The notes: a model not told the origin generated them from the letters alone. DNA of 64,000 bases from Oryzibacter oryziterrae (GCF_021864535.1 NZ_JAKJIC010000002.1:124001-188000); one strand, 5' to 3'. Positions 9,342 through 19,374 are shown, counted from the first letter of the stretch. Made by a program: numbers and translations.

Positions 9342-9513
9342 TTGTCATTTGGGGCTCTGTTGTTCGCCGATGCCGCGCTAACGCCTCTGAGTCGTCGTTG
9401 GCTGGGGTGATGACAACCCCGGCCAAGCCGGCAAAATGCGCCCTGCAAACCTATTTTATTTTTAGACCTTTGTCGAAATCTGGCGGATTTCCAAGGGTGT
9501 GGTCATGTGGTGT

Positions 9514-9527
9514 TTGACCTTTATCAA
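9514..9527 (+). promoter_or_regulatory. FixK/Anr-type box upstream of ccoG
   Basis: TTGACCTTTATCAA carries the common FNR/Anr half-site TTGAC and a perfect ATCAA. The predicted start of transcription is near 9562, about 56 bases before ccoG. It suggests that the maturation genes have their own low-oxygen promoter. Apart from this box, I see nothing in 9342-9617. Confidence 0.7.
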
Positions 9528-9617
9528 AGCATGGGCTAACCCGGCCTCCTATGGTGCAGGCGCGCGTCAGGGCGGACGACGGGGCTCGGCGACGGCGCAG
9601 CGAGGAGTCGGGCGACG

Positions 9618-11102
9618 ATGCGCGTCGAACAAGACGGTTCTGCCGGAGGCGACGGCCTCTATTCGGCAGCAAAGAAAAACTATCCAGCGGCAGTCAGCGG
9701 GCGGTTGAGGACCATCAAGTGGGCGGTCCTGATGATCACCCTCGGTATCTACTATCTGTTGCCGTTCATTCGCTGGGATCGCGGACCCAACTCGCCGGAT
9801 CAGGCTGTTCTGATCGACATGACCGGCCGTCGCGCCTATTTCTTTTTCATCGAGATCTGGCCGCAGGAGGTTTACTACCTCACCGGTCTTCTGGTGATCG
9901 CGGCGATCACGCTGTTCCTGATGAACGCGGTCGCGGGCCGCGTCTGGTGCGGCTATCTCTGCCCGCAGACGGTCTGGACCGACCTGTTCTTTGCCGTCGA
10001 GCGCCTGTTCGAAGGCGATCGCCGCGACCGGATCCAGCTGGACAAGGCGCCGTGGAGTGCCAACAAGATTGCCCGCAAGGGTGCCAAGCATGCCACTTGG
10101 CTGCTGATCGCCTGGTGGACCGGTGGTGCCTGGGTGCTTTACTTCGGTGACGCGCCCACCATGGTCCGCGATCTGATCACCGGAAATGCGTCCTTTGCCA
10201 TCTACATGTGGATCGGCATCCTGACCTTCACCACTTACGCGCTCGCCGGCTTCATGCGCGAGCAAGTCTGCGTCTACATGTGCCCCTGGCCGCGCATCCA
10301 GGCCGCGCTGACCGACGAGTGGGCGCTGAACGTCACCTATCGCTCCGATCGTGGCGAACAGCGCATGTCGACCAAGGCCGCCGCCAAGGCGCGCGAGGCC
10401 GGACAGCCGGCCGGCGATTGCATCGACTGCTATGCCTGCGTCAATGCCTGCCCGACGGGCGTGGATATCCGCGAGGGCATGCAGCTCGGTTGCATCCAGT
10501 GCGGCCTCTGCATCGACGCCTGCGACACTATGATGGAAAGGGTCGGTCGCGAGCCCGGTCTGATCGGCTACGACACCGACATGAACATCGAGCGCCGCAA
10601 GGCCGGCAAGCAGCCGATCTATCGGATCGTGCGCGCCCGTACCGTGCTCTATACGGTGCTGATTCTGGGCATCGGCGGCGTCATGCTCTACACGCTGATG
10701 CATCGCACCTTGCAGGACATCAGCGTCCTGCACGACCGCAATCCGCTCTATGTCGAGCTGTCGACCGGCGGCATTCGCAACGGCTATACCGTCCGCTTCA
10801 TCAACAAGCGCTCGGAAGAACGGTCCTTCTCTCTCGATGTGAACGGCCTGCCGCAGGGTTCGGCCACGATCGAGGCGCAGGGCATCGAGACGGTTGTCTC
10901 CGGCCTGCCGGTGGTCACCGTGGCGCCCGATGATACGCGCGAGTTGCGTGTGGTTGTGACGGTTGCACCGGGCGTGGCTCTGCCGCCGTCAACCGACATC
11001 ATCTTCCGCATTGTTGACATGAAGACCGGTGAAAGTGCCCGGACGGGGGACTTCTTCAAGGCCGATGACGATCACGGCGAGGCTGAAGAGCACAAGCCCT
11101 GA
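9618..11102 (+). CDS. ccoG: cbb3 oxidase assembly ferredoxin-like protein CcoG/FixG
   Basis: CcoG (FixG/RdxA) is a polyferredoxin membrane protein involved in copper delivery to the cbb3 oxidase. The 494-residue protein has several membrane helices. It carries WCGYLCPQTVW and two ferredoxin-like clusters (CIDCYACVNACP and CIQCGLCIDAC). A C-terminal Ig-like periplasmic domain covers the last about 130 residues. ATG 9618 follows GAGGAG at 9602-9607. It is the first of ccoGHIS. Confidence 0.93.
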   Translation: MRVEQDGSAGGDGLYSAAKKNYPAAVSGRLRTIKWAVLMITLGIYYLLPFIRWDRGPNSPDQAVLIDMTGRRAYFFFIEIWPQEVYYLTGLLVIAAITLFLMNAVAGRVWCGYLCPQTVWTDLFFAVERLFEGDRRDRIQLDKAPWSANKIARKGAKHATWLLIAWWTGGAWVLYFGDAPTMVRDLITGNASFAIYMWIGILTFTTYALAGFMREQVCVYMCPWPRIQAALTDEWALNVTYRSDRGEQRMSTKAAAKAREAGQPAGDCIDCYACVNACPTGVDIREGMQLGCIQCGLCIDACDTMMERVGREPGLIGYDTDMNIERRKAGKQPIYRIVRARTVLYTVLILGIGGVMLYTLMHRTLQDISVLHDRNPLYVELSTGGIRNGYTVRFINKRSEERSFSLDVNGLPQGSATIEAQGIETVVSGLPVVTVAPDDTRELRVVVTVAPGVALPPSTDIIFRIVDMKTGESARTGDFFKADDDHGEAEEHKP

Positions 11103-11123
11103 GCGTCAGGCTCCGAACTGTCG

Positions 11124-11145
11124 CCCGGCCCCGCGAGGGGCCGGG
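11124..11145 (+). terminator. Strong hairpin between ccoG and ccoH
   Basis: CCCGGCCCC and GGGGCCGGG pair across GCGA, followed by CTTTCC. It lies inside the ccoGHIS operon, so it may reduce read-through or protect the ccoG message rather than end it. Confidence 0.45.
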
Positions 11146-11179
11146 CTTTCCGCTTCAGACAATCCCGCGAGGAGGGATC

Positions 11180-11689
11180 ATGAGCATTGCCGTTGATGGA
11201 AACAAGCAGCGTCGCCTGACTGGTCGCGCAGTCCTGCTCTGGCTGATCGGCTTCTTCGGGTTGATCTTCGCGGTCAACTTCGCCTTCGTCTATTTCTCCA
11301 TTTCCACCTTCCCCGGGCTGGAAGTGGAATCGAGCTATCAGGCTGGGCAGGACTTCGAGAAGGAAGTTGCGCTTGGCCGCGAGCAAACTGAACGCGCCTG
11401 GAAGGTTGACGCCTCGGTCAAGCCTGCCGGCACCGACGCGGCCGTGTCCATCAGTTTTGTCGACAAGGCGGGCGCGCCGATCTCGGGTCTGGCGGTTTCC
11501 GTGCAGCTGATCCATGCCGTCGACCCGACCCATGACCACACCGCCAAGCTGTCGGAGACCGCTCCTGGGGTCTATACGGCGTCGCTTGAAGACGTTCCCG
11601 ATGGCAGCTGGGTGCTGAACATCGAGGCCGACAAGGACGGCCAGCGCCTCTTCAAGAGCCGCAACCAGCTTGACTACAAGCGCTCGTGA
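11180..11689 (+). CDS. ccoH: FixH family cbb3 oxidase assembly protein
   Basis: The 169-residue protein has one N-terminal membrane helix (LLWLIGFFGLIFAVNFAFVY) and a periplasmic FixH domain. The periplasmic motif ESSYQAGQDFEKE is typical of the family. CcoH is needed for assembly or stability of the cbb3 oxidase. GAGGAGGGATC lies just before ATG 11180. It sits between ccoG and the copper ATPase gene, as in other fixGHIS operons. Confidence 0.9.
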   Translation: MSIAVDGNKQRRLTGRAVLLWLIGFFGLIFAVNFAFVYFSISTFPGLEVESSYQAGQDFEKEVALGREQTERAWKVDASVKPAGTDAAVSISFVDKAGAPISGLAVSVQLIHAVDPTHDHTAKLSETAPGVYTASLEDVPDGSWVLNIEADKDGQRLFKSRNQLDYKRS

Positions 11690-11741
11690 CCCTGGGCGTT
11701 CCGGTGGGCGTTCGGACCTTCGGTTGCAGGAGTAACCTGCT

Positions 11742-14042
11742 GTGACGGCTGTTCTTTCAGAGGGGCTAGCGCCCGAGCTCCCTGCCGCGGCCAGCCAGCG
11801 GGAAGAACACGATTGGACCGCCTTCACGGTCGCGGACAAGGATGGCGCGCGTCGGCTCGAACTGGCGGTCAGCGGCATCACCTGTGCCGCCTGCATGACC
11901 GATATCGAGCGGGGACTGAAGTTTGTCCCGGGTGTCAAGTCGGCGCGGGTGAACCTTGCCAGCCGCCGTACCTCTGTCGTCTATGACCCCGAGGTCATCG
12001 GTCCGGTTGCGGTGCTCGATCGCATGGCGGCGATCGGTTATCCCTCGCATCCCTTCGATCCGGCGCTGGCCGGCGATCGGCGCTCCGAAGCCTCGCGCGA
12101 ACTCCTCCGGTGCATGGCGGTCGCTGGCTTTGGCGCCATGAACGTGATGCTGATGTCGGTGGCCGTCTGGGCCGGCAACGTGACCGACATCACGCCGGAG
12201 ACCCGTGACTTCTTCCACTGGATGAGCGCGCTGATCGCCATCCCCGCGGTGGGCTATGCCGCGCGGCCCTTCTTCCGCAGCGCCTTCGGCGCCCTCAAGC
12301 GGCGTTCGGTGAACATGGACGTGCCGATCTCCATCGGCGTGACGCTGGCCATGGGGCTGTCGCTGGTCAACACCATGCTGCACGAACTCGAGGCCTACTT
12401 CGACAGCGCCTTGATGTTGCTGTTCTTTCTGCTGCTGGGTCGTTTCCTCGACGAAAACATGCGCCGCAGAACCGCGGTCGAAGCCGAGACCCTGGCGACG
12501 CTGCGGGCGGAGTCGGCCGTCCGCATCGCCGAGGACGGGACGCTGTCGCGCCTGCCGCTCAGCCAGGTGAAACCTGGCGATCGCATCCTCGTCCGGGCCG
12601 GGGAAAGAGTGCCGGTGGATGGCAAGGTGCTGTCGGGGCGGTCGGATATCGACATGAGCATGGTAACCGGCGAGACGCTGCCGGCGCGGGTGTCCACGGG
12701 GAGCATGGTGCATGCGGGAACGCTGAACGGCGCCGGAGTGCTGACCGTCTCGGTGACGGCGGCGGTCGAGGGGACGCTGATGGCCGAGATCGAGCGGCTG
12801 ATCGGCGAAGCCCAGACCGCCAAGGCCGGAACCTTGCGACTGGCCGACCGGGCGGCGCGCGCCTATGCGCCGGTGGTGCACAGCTCGGCCTTGCTGACGG
12901 CGGTGGGCTGGATGATCGCCGGTGCCGGCTGGCACAACGCCCTGATCAACGCCATCGCCGTGCTGATCATCACCTGCCCCTGCGCCCTCGCACTCGCCGT
13001 TCCGGCGGTCCAGGTTGTGGGCGCGGGTCGTTTTTATCGCAATGGTATTCTTCTCAATGCCGGCGACGCGGTCGAGCGCCTCGCCAAGGTTGACACCATC
13101 GTGTTCGACAAGACGGGAACGTTGACGCTGCCCGATCCGGTGCTGCTCAACGGTGCGGAGTTCGACGCCCAATGCCTTGATGTCGCCGGGCGGCTTGCCC
13201 GTGGCAGCCGCCACCCGCTGGCCCATGCGCTGGCCGAAGCGGTGGCGGCGGGGGCCAGCTTCGAAGGTATCGAGGAGACCCCCGGCGAGGGTGTCGCCGT
13301 GACCCAGGAAGGCCGCCGGCTGCGCCTCGGCTCCCTGGAGTTCTGTGGCGTCGACCATGACGCTGCCCAGCGCGTCCGCACGGACTATCCGACCGCCTCG
13401 CTGATTGCCTTTGCCGACGGCAGTGAACCGCCACGCGTCTTTGCTTTCGGCCAGACCCTGAAGGCGGACGCCGTCGAAACCGCAGAATCCTTGAGAAAAT
13501 CGGGCTATCGCCTCGAAATCCTGTCAGGAGATCGCGAGGCCGCTGTCGCCGACATCGCCCGCGCTCTCGACATCGCCGCCTGGAAGGCCGAATGCGATCC
13601 GGCCAGCAAGATCGAGCGATTGAAGGCGCTGAAGGCCGAGGGGCGCAAGGTGCTGATGGTCGGCGACGGCATCAATGACGCACCCTCGCTGGCGGCTGCT
13701 CATGTGTCCCTGTCGCCTGTCTCGGCGGTGCACGTGGCGCAGGCCGCTTCGGACGCCGTGTTCCTCGGCGACCTGCTGAAGCCGGTGACCGTCTCGCTCG
13801 AGATTTCCAAGGCCGCCTATCGCCTGATGATGGAAAATCTCGGCATAGCCGTTATATATAATCTGTTCGCCGTGCCCATCGCGGTGGCCGGTTATGTGAC
13901 GCCTTTGATTGCTGCCCTGGCAATGTCGGGGTCGTCGATGATCGTGACCCTGAACGCGCTGCGGTTGCGGCGGGTCGCCGAGCCGCCGGAGATCCGGCCG
14001 CTGCAATCGGCTGATGGCGAAACCGTTGGAGAAGCCGGATGA
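11742..14042 (+). CDS. ccoI: Copper-transporting P1B-type ATPase FixI/CcoI
   Basis: CcoI exports copper across the inner membrane for CuB of the cbb3 oxidase. The 766 residues contain an N-terminal heavy-metal domain with GITCAACMTDIE (about 44-55), eight expected membrane helices, the transport motif CPC (about 410), the phosphorylated DKTGTLT (about 456) and GDGINDAPS. The start is GTG 11742. The stop overlaps the ccoS start in an ATGA junction. Confidence 0.94.
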   Translation: MTAVLSEGLAPELPAAASQREEHDWTAFTVADKDGARRLELAVSGITCAACMTDIERGLKFVPGVKSARVNLASRRTSVVYDPEVIGPVAVLDRMAAIGYPSHPFDPALAGDRRSEASRELLRCMAVAGFGAMNVMLMSVAVWAGNVTDITPETRDFFHWMSALIAIPAVGYAARPFFRSAFGALKRRSVNMDVPISIGVTLAMGLSLVNTMLHELEAYFDSALMLLFFLLLGRFLDENMRRRTAVEAETLATLRAESAVRIAEDGTLSRLPLSQVKPGDRILVRAGERVPVDGKVLSGRSDIDMSMVTGETLPARVSTGSMVHAGTLNGAGVLTVSVTAAVEGTLMAEIERLIGEAQTAKAGTLRLADRAARAYAPVVHSSALLTAVGWMIAGAGWHNALINAIAVLIITCPCALALAVPAVQVVGAGRFYRNGILLNAGDAVERLAKVDTIVFDKTGTLTLPDPVLLNGAEFDAQCLDVAGRLARGSRHPLAHALAEAVAAGASFEGIEETPGEGVAVTQEGRRLRLGSLEFCGVDHDAAQRVRTDYPTASLIAFADGSEPPRVFAFGQTLKADAVETAESLRKSGYRLEILSGDREAAVADIARALDIAAWKAECDPASKIERLKALKAEGRKVLMVGDGINDAPSLAAAHVSLSPVSAVHVAQAASDAVFLGDLLKPVTVSLEISKAAYRLMMENLGIAVIYNLFAVPIAVAGYVTPLIAALAMSGSSMIVTLNALRLRRVAEPPEIRPLQSADGETVGEAG

Positions 14043-14203
14043 ACGTCCTCGTATTCCTCGTGCCGATCGCCCTGTCGCTGGGAATGCTGGGGCTCCTGGG
14101 CTTCATGTGGTCGCTCAAGAATGGCCAGTATGAAGACCTGGACGGCGCCGCCTGGCGCGTGCTGCAGGACGACGACCTGCCGCAGGGCGACCACAAGCCC
14201 TGA
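14039..14203 (+). CDS. ccoS: cbb3 oxidase assembly protein CcoS/FixS
   Basis: This 54-residue protein starts at ATG 14039, overlapping the ccoI stop by four bases. It has one N-terminal membrane helix (about 4-24), then WSLKNGQYEDLDG, the signature of CcoS, and an acidic tail. It is required for cofactor insertion into the oxidase. Translational coupling to ccoI is likely. Confidence 0.9.
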   Translation: MNVLVFLVPIALSLGMLGLLGFMWSLKNGQYEDLDGAAWRVLQDDDLPQGDHKP

Positions 14204-14551
14204 ACTCCCAAGGCGACTGGATCGTCAGACCTGGGCGATGCGCGATCACGCCGGGCCTGTCGGTCCGCTCGGCGGAAACGCGGCCTGGTTGCAGGGGCGT
14301 GTGCAAATGCGCTGGCCAGGATGTCGCGCTTTTGTCGCTCTGGGCACCGATGGCGACGGCGGGAATGTCGCGGATATGTCGCCCGCGCTGCCGATTGTCA
14401 CATTCAGCGAAAATGATCGGTCGCACGCGGCCTGAATGTCACGGGCGCGCGGATTGTTGCCCCCACTTGTCCCCGCCTGCCGGCGCCGCAAAAGAAAAGG
14501 GGCCGGTGCAGCACCAGCCCCTTTCGATATCGATGATTGGCCTGACGCCGA
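14204..14551. other. Convergent non-coding gap between ccoS and hemA
   Basis: These 348 bases separate two convergent genes. I find no plausible gene. The hairpin at 14496-14523 near the hemA end is the only structure recognised. Confidence 0.5.
14496..14523 (-). terminator. Terminator of hemA
   Basis: AAGGGGCCGGTG and CACCAGCCCCTT form a 12-base stem with one mismatch and a short loop. On the minus strand it is followed by TTTCTTTT, the pattern of an intrinsic terminator. Confidence 0.75.
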
Positions 14552-15823
14552 TCAGCCGCCGGCGGCGCGGAAGATCTGCTGACGCAGGACCATGTCGTCG
14601 TCCATCAGCGTCGGCGTCTCGAAGGTGAGGCCGAGCGTCTGCCAGACGTCCACCAGAGCGGTGGCCAGCTGCACGATCAGTTCGTCGTTGTGGAACGGCG
14701 TCGGCGTGATGCGCAGGCGTTCGGTGCCGCGCGGCACGGTCGGATAGTTGATCGGCTGGATGTAGATGTTGTGCTTCTCAAGAAGGATGTCGGTGGCCTT
14801 CTTGCACAGGTCGGGATTGCCGACCAGCACGGGAACGATATGCGTCTCGCTCGGCATCACCGGCAGGCCGGCGGCGGTGAGCACGGCCTTGGTGCGGGCA
14901 GCCTGGCGCTGGTGCGCATCGCGCTCCACCTGGCTTTCCTTGAGATGGCGAATTGAGGCGGTCGCCGCGGCGCAGAGGCCGGGGGGCAGGGCGGTGGTGA
15001 AGATGAAGCCGGGCGCATAGGAGCGCACCGCATCCACCAGCGACTTCTTGCCGGTGATATAGCCGCCCATGACGCCGAAGCCCTTGGCCAGCGTGCCCTC
15101 GATGACGTCGATGCGATCCATCACGCCGTCGCGCTCGCAGATGCCGGCGCCGCGCGGGCCGTACATGCCGACCGCGTGCACCTCATCGATGTAGGTGAAG
15201 GCGTTATACTTGTCGGCGAGATCGGCGATCTTCTCGATCGGCGCAATGTCGCCGTCCATGGAGTAGACCGATTCGAACACGATCAGCTTGGCGCGCTCGC
15301 GACCGGCGGCCTTCAGCAGCTCTTCGAGATGGGCGAGGTCGTTGTGGCGCCAGACCTGCTTGGAGACACCAGACGACCGGATGCCGTGGATCATCGAAGC
15401 GTGGTTGAGCGCGTCGGAAAGGATCAGGCAGTTCGGCAGCAGCTTGGCGATCGTCGAGATCGCCGCTTCGTTCGACACATAGCCCGAGGTGAAGATGAGG
15501 GCGGCTTCCTTGCCATGCAGGTCGGCGAGTTCGTTCTCGAGCTGGACCAGCGGATGGTTGGTGCCGGAAATGTTGCGCGTACCACCGGCACCTGCGCCCA
15601 TGCGCTGCGCCGTCGAGGCCATGGCATCAATCACCTTGGGGTGCTGGCCCATGCCCAGATAGTCGTTGGAGCACCAGACCGTGATCTCACGTGAGTCGCT
15701 GCCACGATGCCAGAGTGCCGTCGGAAATCGACCAGCCATTCGCTCAAGTTCGGCGAAAACGCGGTAACGCTTCTCGTCCTGAAGGGCCTGGACTGCACTC
15801 TCAAAAAAAGCATCATAGTTCAT
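14552..15823 (-). CDS. hemA: 5-aminolevulinate synthase
   Basis: This PLP enzyme condenses glycine and succinyl-CoA, the first step of heme synthesis in alphaproteobacteria. The 423-residue protein has the family N-terminus (MNYDAFF, then [11 protein letters not shown]), the CSNDYLGMG segment and the PLP lysine in [13 protein letters not shown]. Start 15823 gives the family N-terminus; an in-frame ATG at 15835 is close behind a GGGAGGG tract. A FixK-type box lies 140 bases upstream, linking heme supply to the cbb3 oxidase. Confidence 0.94.
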   Translation of the reverse strand: MNYDAFFESAVQALQDEKRYRVFAELERMAGRFPTALWHRGSDSREITVWCSNDYLGMGQHPKVIDAMASTAQRMGAGAGGTRNISGTNHPLVQLENELADLHGKEAALIFTSGYVSNEAAISTIAKLLPNCLILSDALNHASMIHGIRSSGVSKQVWRHNDLAHLEELLKAAGRERAKLIVFESVYSMDGDIAPIEKIADLADKYNAFTYIDEVHAVGMYGPRGAGICERDGVMDRIDVIEGTLAKGFGVMGGYITGKKSLVDAVRSYAPGFIFTTALPPGLCAAATASIRHLKESQVERDAHQRQAARTKAVLTAAGLPVMPSETHIVPVLVGNPDLCKKATDILLEKHNIYIQPINYPTVPRGTERLRITPTPFHNDELIVQLATALVDVWQTLGLTFETPTLMDDDMVLRQQIFRAAGG

Positions 15824-16297
15824 GATAGGATCCATTCCCTCCCGGCGTCGCGCCCTTATAACGCCATTGACGCCGTGTCGAAAGCCACCCCCGCCATTTG
15901 ACGGGAAAATGCGCCGGTTCCCTTTGCCGCAGGCGCCAACCTAGCCACCTGCACGCTCGATCACTTTGATCGGTGTCAAACTGCGTCCGGGATCTGTCAA
16001 AAGTAACTTCCCGTAGCCGCTGGCCCACAGCTGCCCTCGGAAATGACCCCATAGTTTTGAAGGGTTCCGAAAAGCATTTGTATGTCGCTGAAATTCAAGC
16101 ATGAAAGGGTAAATTTCTCAAGGCCGACCGAGAGGTTATTGCTATGGTAGCTCTACTTACCCGTCGATTGGCTGACGGATTGCAAGGTTTTCCAGGCTTC
16201 ACGATTTGGTGAAGGTCTGGCGCCGGCCACCGCGCGAGAGAAATCCGAACTGCCCTAACCGGATATTCACTTTTGCCGACCAAGGTCTAGGGGGCAT
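15824..16297. other. Divergent region between hemA and a receiver gene
   Basis: These 474 bases hold the FixK-type box at 15966-15979 and the promoters of two divergent genes. Nothing else in the stretch looks coding. Confidence 0.5.
15966..15979 (-). promoter_or_regulatory. FixK/Anr-type box upstream of hemA
   Basis: Read on the minus strand the site is TTGACACCGATCAA, with both half-sites of the FNR/FixK family. The implied start of transcription is near 15931, about 108 bases before hemA. Confidence 0.75.
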
Positions 16298-16807
16298 ATG
16301 GGAGTTCGGCACGTGCAGCTTGATCTGTCATCCCTGACCTTCCTGGTCGTGGAAGATAGCGCATACATGCGGACGATTTTGCGCACCATGCTGCAAGGCT
16401 TCGGGGCCCGCCGGATCGTGGAAGCTGAAGACGGCGCCTCCGGTCTCGAAGCGATGGACCGCGCCAATCCCGACATCCTGATTCTCGACTGGGTGATGCC
16501 GATTCTCGACGGCGCCGACATGGTGCGCATGATCCGCGTGCCCTCCAATCCCTTCGCCTATATCCCGATCATCATGGTGACGGGGCATACCGAGCGCAGC
16601 CGCATCATCGAAGCCCGTCGTCTCGGCATTCACGAGCTGCTGTGCAAGCCGATCTCGGCCAAGTCGCTCTATCAGCGCATCCAGTCGGTGGTGCTGAGCC
16701 CGCGCGACTTCGTGAAGACGCCGACCTATTTCGGTCCGGCGCCGCGCGAGATCCGCAACCGCCAGAACATCTGGCAGGCCAAGCCGGGCGAGAAGGCTGC
16801 GTCCTGA
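16298..16807 (+). CDS. CheY-like single-domain response regulator
   Basis: The 169-residue protein has a receiver domain (about 12-130), with FLVVEDSAYMRTIL, the phosphoacceptor Asp in LILDWVMPILDG, VTGHTE and the Lys in LLCKPIS. A basic C-terminal tail of about 35 residues follows (TPTYFGPAPREIRNRQ) and has no known output domain. Similar receivers with short tails are common in alphaproteobacteria. No kinase gene lies next to it, so its partner is unknown. Confidence 0.75.
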   Translation: MGVRHVQLDLSSLTFLVVEDSAYMRTILRTMLQGFGARRIVEAEDGASGLEAMDRANPDILILDWVMPILDGADMVRMIRVPSNPFAYIPIIMVTGHTERSRIIEARRLGIHELLCKPISAKSLYQRIQSVVLSPRDFVKTPTYFGPAPREIRNRQNIWQAKPGEKAAS

Positions 16808-16945
16808 CGCCGCGCTGAGGCCGGCAAGCAGTCGTGAAAATCCTGAAGTTGCGCGAAAGCGGTCGGCGTCCGGTCGGCTGGCGGACTTTGCCGCTTTACC
16901 ATTCCACCAAATGCGAGATGCACATGCGTGTTGAAATACGTTATT

Positions 16946-17070
16946 ATACCAATCTGCCAGAATGCTGACGCATTGGCTCGTTGAAGATGTTTCGAATTTC
17001 TCATCTGCATCAAAGGCATGAGAAACTCGAAATCGGAGTGCCGCGAGCCATTTTCAACGCCTCGTGGTAT
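16946..17070. repeat. 125-bp intergenic repeat, copy A
   Basis: This stretch aligns almost without gaps to 28828-28952. It begins ATACCA and ends TGGTAT, so its ends are inverted. Its middle holds a second inverted pair (TTTCGAATTTCTCAT against ATGAGAAACTCGAAA). It is a REP/RIME-like palindromic element lying between genes. Confidence 0.75.
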
Positions 17071-17148
17071 GACACGCATGCCCCGGCGCAATTGCGCGCC
17101 GACCAGACCGTAAGGTCAGGCCAGTGGCTCAATTGATTGGATGACAAG

Positions 17149-17517
17149 ATGTTCAAGACCCGTCGTTTGCTCGGCTTTGCCGCCATCGTTGCCTCCGCCA
17201 TCGTCGTTGCCTCCGGCCTTGCCGCGATTTCATCCCCCGCAGGCGCGGTGACCCGCCAGATGGACAGCGTTCCGTCGGTCAGCGAGACACCCGCCACCCT
17301 GGCGAGCGCCGAGACCTGCAACGTCGATATTTCCGACGTCGCCGGCAGCGATGAAACGTCGCCTCTTTCGGTCGCCGAACATCACTCGGTCGATCTCGAT
17401 CTGCTCGAAGGTTACGGTGTGTCGGTCGCTTGCGGCACCGGTGCCGGTTCGGCGGCTACCGCCGGATTCAGCGTCGAGACCGATCCCAATCTGAAGGCCG
17501 ATCGCCTGCCGCTGTGA
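17149..17517 (+). CDS. Hypothetical small exported protein
   Basis: The 122-residue product from ATG 17149 has a signal-peptide-like N-terminus (FKTRRLLGFAAIVASA, continuing hydrophobic to about 35, then an AGA cleavage-like site). The remainder is a low-complexity, acidic Ser/Ala-rich segment with two cysteines. I do not recognise a family. An upstream TTG at 17137 is possible. The gene stands alone between the repeat and soxB. Confidence 0.5.
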   Translation: MFKTRRLLGFAAIVASAIVVASGLAAISSPAGAVTRQMDSVPSVSETPATLASAETCNVDISDVAGSDETSPLSVAEHHSVDLDLLEGYGVSVACGTGAGSAATAGFSVETDPNLKADRLPL

Positions 17518-17808
17518 CGACGGATCGAGGCTTTCCGCGCTCTCGCTGCCCACAGACACCCAAGGACCTCGGGAAATTCGCCGCAGATCGCGTCGCCGGG
17601 ACGTGATCGCTTGCCGCTTCGCTACCCGATGGACGAGGGAGAGGCCGCCTCCCTGAACCGCGCTGGCCTGCCACGTTCGGGGCTTGTCAAAAAACGACCG
17701 CGCGTCATGTCGCTTTCCTTCAATGCCGCCGCCGTGTAGGACACTTTCCTTGAGCCGTATTTGTCCGAATAGTTCGGCTTGTGAGTTTCTCAAGCTGATG
17801 GCGGTGTC

Positions 17809-19062
17809 ATGCAGCCCTTTTCGGCCTTTAATCTGTTTCGTCGCGCGCTCGGCGGGCACACCAGTTGGCAGGCGCAATGGCGTCAGCCCTCGCTGAAGAG
17901 CGAGTATGACGTCGTGATCATCGGTGCCGGTGGTCATGGCCTTGCGACCGCCTATTACCTCGCCAAGGAACACGGCGTCCGCAACGTGGCGGTGATCGAG
18001 CGCGGGTGGCTCGGCGGCGGCAACACGGGGCGCAACACCACGATCATTCGGTCGAACTATCTGTTCGACGAAAGCGCGGCGCTCTACGACCACGCCGTGA
18101 AGCTGTGGGAAGGCCTCAGCCAGGGCATCAACTACAATGTCATGTATTCCGCCCGCGGCGTGCTGATGCTCGCCCACACGGTGCATGACGTGCAGTCGGC
18201 CCAGCGGCATATCCATGCCAACCGCTTGAACGGCGTCGACAACGAGTGGCTCTCGCCGGAAGAGTGCCGGGAGTTTTGTCCGCCGCTCAACATCGCCAAG
18301 AACATCCGCTATCCCGTGATGGGCGGCGCCTTGCAGCGGCGCGGCGGCACCGCGCGCCATGACGCCGTGGCCTGGGGCTTTGCCCGTGCCGCCGACGCGC
18401 TGGGCGTCGACATCATCCAGAACTGCGAAGTGACGGCGATCCGTCGCAATGCCGCCGGCGCCGTGGAAGCGGTGGAAACCACCAAGGGTACGGTACGCAC
18501 CAAGAAGGTGGGTGTCGTCACCGCCGGTCACACCTCGGTGGTGATGGGCATGGCCGGCGTGCGCATGCCGCTCGAAAGCTTCCCGCTGCAGGCGCTGGTG
18601 TCCGAGCCGGTGAAGCCCGCCTTCCCCTGCGTGGTGATGAGCAACACCATCCACGCCTATATCTCCCAGTCCGACAAGGGCGAGATGGTGATCGGCGCCG
18701 GCACCGACGTCTACCCGAGCTATTCCCAGCGCGGCGCACTTCATATTGCCGAGCACACGCTGGACGCCATCTGCGAGCTGTTCCCCATGTTCCGCCGCAT
18801 GCGCATGCTGCGCAACTGGGGCGGCATCGTCGACGTGACGCCGGATCGCTCGCCGATCCTGTCCAAGACCCCGGTGCCCGGGCTCTATGTCAACTGCGGC
18901 TGGGGCACCGGCGGCTTCAAGGCGACGCCGGGGTCGGGCAACGTGTTTGCCCACACCATCGCGCGCGACGAGCCGCACCCCATCAACGCTCCCTTCTCGC
19001 TCGACCGTTTCCGTGACGGTTTCCTGATCGACGAAGCGGCGGCCGCCGCCGTGGCTCACTGA
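17809..19062 (+). CDS. soxB: Sarcosine oxidase beta subunit
   Basis: This is the FAD/FMN-bearing catalytic subunit of heterotetrameric sarcosine oxidase, which turns sarcosine into glycine, a C1 unit passed to tetrahydrofolate, and H2O2. The 417-residue protein has a DAO-type dinucleotide fold beginning [18 protein letters not shown] (about 29-47), and [14 protein letters not shown] near the C-terminus. It heads soxBDAG, with the usual gene order. An inverted repeat CCGAA-TAG-TTCGG at 17765-17777 upstream could be an operator. Confidence 0.93.
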   Translation: MQPFSAFNLFRRALGGHTSWQAQWRQPSLKSEYDVVIIGAGGHGLATAYYLAKEHGVRNVAVIERGWLGGGNTGRNTTIIRSNYLFDESAALYDHAVKLWEGLSQGINYNVMYSARGVLMLAHTVHDVQSAQRHIHANRLNGVDNEWLSPEECREFCPPLNIAKNIRYPVMGGALQRRGGTARHDAVAWGFARAADALGVDIIQNCEVTAIRRNAAGAVEAVETTKGTVRTKKVGVVTAGHTSVVMGMAGVRMPLESFPLQALVSEPVKPAFPCVVMSNTIHAYISQSDKGEMVIGAGTDVYPSYSQRGALHIAEHTLDAICELFPMFRRMRMLRNWGGIVDVTPDRSPILSKTPVPGLYVNCGWGTGGFKATPGSGNVFAHTIARDEPHPINAPFSLDRFRDGFLIDEAAAAAVAH

Positions 19063-19071
19063 GGTCTCGCG

Positions 19072-19374
19072 ATGCTGATCATCAACTGCCCCTATTGCGG
19101 CGCCCGCCCGGAAGTCGAGTTCCGCCATGCCGGTGAAGCCCATGTGGCCCGTCCGGCCGGGACCGAGTCGCTGACCGACGAGGAAGTGGTCGACCGTCTC
19201 TATTTCCGCAGCAACCCCAAGGGGATGACCGTCGAGCGCTGGCGCCATGTGCACGGCTGCGGTCGCTTCTTCAACGCGGTGCGCGACACGGTGTCCGATT
19301 TCTTCGTGACCACCTACAAGACAGGCGAGCCCAAGCCTGACCTCGAAGCTCTCAAGGCAGGAGCGGCGAAATGA
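19072..19374 (+). CDS. soxD: Sarcosine oxidase delta subunit
   Basis: The 100-residue protein has the SoxD zinc-binding pattern: CPYCGARPEVEF near the start, then HVHGCGRFFNAVRDT. The delta subunit binds zinc and is part of the heterotetramer. It starts 9 bases after soxB and overlaps soxA by four bases (ATGA). Confidence 0.93.
   Translation: MLIINCPYCGARPEVEFRHAGEAHVARPAGTESLTDEEVVDRLYFRSNPKGMTVERWRHVHGCGRFFNAVRDTVSDFFVTTYKTGEPKPDLEALKAGAAK

Noticed and set aside
17765-17777. CCGAA-TAG-TTCGG inverted repeat before soxB as a confirmed operator
   Set aside because: The arms are only five bases long and no second copy near gbcA or gbcB was found, so it is noted only under soxB.
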